From assembly GCF_006503695.1 (NCBI RefSeq), contig NZ_SBIK01000002.1, positions 62,001-126,000 of the forward strand: 64,000 nucleotides of DNA. Reading direction: 5' to 3'. Made by a program: the position numbers and the translations under genes. Positions 63,170 to 64,000 of this stretch are shown here, in pieces (within the stretch, counting starts at the first letter, position 1; every line of letters begins with the position of its first letter). Source of the stretch: Tepidiphilus succinatimandens (GTDB lineage Bacteria > Pseudomonadota > Gammaproteobacteria > Burkholderiales > Rhodocyclaceae). Under the pieces are notes generated by a model. That model was not told the DNA's origin. It made no database searches and saw only the letters and a program-made list of their open reading frames with translations.

Positions 63170-64000
63170 TCAGGGGCTCACTGGCACCAGGTCTAGCCCC
63201 AGGGTTTCCGGAAAACCGAACATCAGGTTCATGTTCTGCACCGCCTGCCCTGCCGCCCCTTTGACCAGGTTGTCGATCACGGAGAGCACGACGACGACGT
63301 CACCTCCCTGCGGCCGGTGCACGGCGATGCGGCACAGGTTGCTCGCGCGCACCGAGCGCGTCTCCGGATGCGAACCAGCCGGCAGCACGTCCACGAAGGG
63401 TTCTCCGGCATAGCGCTCGGCAAAGAGCGCCTGCACGTCGAGTGACGGGTCCGTGAGCCGCGCATAGAGGGTGGCATGGATTCCGCGGATCATGGGCGTG
63501 AGATGCGGCACGAAGGTCAATTCCACCGGCAGGCCGCGGGCGATGCGCTGCAGCCCTTGACGGATCTCGGGTAGATGGCGGTGACCGGCCACACCGTAGG
63601 CCTTGAAGTTGTCCGCGGCTTCGGCAAAGAGCGTATGCACTTCGGCCTTGCGCCCGGCACCGGAGACACCAGACTTGCAATCGGCCACCAACCCGTCGCG
63701 CGCGACGGCATTCGCCTCGAGCAGCGGCAGAAAGCCGAGCTGCACCGCGGTGGGATAGCAGCCAGGGTTGGCCACCAGACGCGCACGGGCGATCGCCTCG
63801 CGCTCGACTTCCGGCAGGCCGTAGACGGCTTCCTCGAGGAGTTCGGGTGCGGCATGCGTCATGCCATACCAGCGCTCCCATTGGTCGACGTCGGCCAGGC
63901 GAAAATCCGCTGCGAGATCGATGAGGCGCACTCCGGCATCCAGGAGTCGCCGCGCCTCTTTCATCGCCACGCCGTTGGGGGTGGCAAAGAAGACGAGGTC
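63170..64000 (-). CDS. argC: N-acetyl-gamma-glutamyl-phosphate reductase, partial (5' end beyond window)
   Basis: ArgC is the NADPH-dependent third step of arginine synthesis. The frame remains open to the right edge, where it reads [12 protein letters not shown], the conserved ArgC segment; the N-terminal Rossmann part is outside. The catalytic Cys is in [15 protein letters not shown], and [21 protein letters not shown] and FVPHLTPM follow. The C-terminus is complete at 63170. Confidence 0.96.
   Translation of the reverse strand, partial: DLVFFATPNGVAMKEARRLLDAGVRLIDLAADFRLADVDQWERWYGMTHAAPELLEEAVYGLPEVEREAIARARLVANPGCYPTAVQLGFLPLLEANAVARDGLVADCKSGVSGAGRKAEVHTLFAEAADNFKAYGVAGHRHLPEIRQGLQRIARGLPVELTFVPHLTPMIRGIHATLYARLTDPSLDVQALFAERYAGEPFVDVLPAGSHPETRSVRASNLCRIAVHRPQGGDVVVVLSVIDNLVKGAAGQAVQNMNLMFGFPETLGLDLVPVSP

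Overview
This window is a high-GC, gene-dense bacterial chromosome segment. Gene content and order point to a betaproteobacterium: ftsH-folP-glmM-tpiA-secG-tRNA-Leu-nuoABCDE, ribF-ileS-lspA-fkpB-ispH, xseB-ispA-dxs, and a ccoI-ccoS-ccoNOQP-ccoG-ccoH locus close to fnr and hemN. A member of the Hydrogenophilales is my guess, from memory of gene order only. I see no insertion sequence, prophage, CRISPR array or rRNA operon. Both ends cut genes (nuoE on the left, argC on the right).

Layout. 1-3166: start of a complex I operon (nuoA-E, minus strand). 3295-8785: a tRNA-Leu(GAG) gene with its own promoter and terminator, then secG, tpiA, glmM, folP and ftsH (all minus). 8936-13016: a Spy/CpxP-like periplasmic protein divergent from an OmpR/EnvZ-type two-component pair, then a SpoIIAA-like protein and a sulfurtransferase. 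13020-16743: murI and queG, whose start overlaps head-to-head with tsaE-amiC. 16802-26311: a long plus-strand run of overlapping genes for flavin synthesis, isoleucyl-tRNA synthesis, lipoprotein processing and three steps of isoprenoid synthesis, then folE2. 26373-37303: a MaoC hydratase, a two-PAS protein with a ruined EAL domain, a split proton-translocating transhydrogenase, serS and a putrescine-type ABC importer. 37569-46526: rarA-lolA-ftsK, trxB-smr and ppa-nadE-PII. 46614-61904: the low-oxygen respiration block.

How the parts work together. From 46614 to 61904 the genes form a coherent micro-oxic programme: the regulator FNR, oxygen-independent haem synthesis (hemN), cbb3 oxidase structural genes (ccoNOQP), its assembly factors (ccoG, ccoH, ccoI, ccoS), and two small or poorly known membrane proteins. 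Three FNR-type palindromes (48779-48792, 59032-59045, 59214-59227) sit at promoter-appropriate positions.

The most interesting signal is between ccoS and ccoN. The distal FNR box and a -10 at exactly class II spacing would start a transcript of about 84 nt. It would have a 5' hairpin, an unstructured CU-rich stretch and a perfect Rho-independent terminator, and would end before the ccoN promoter. I read this as a candidate FNR-activated small RNA. Elsewhere the window is largely housekeeping.
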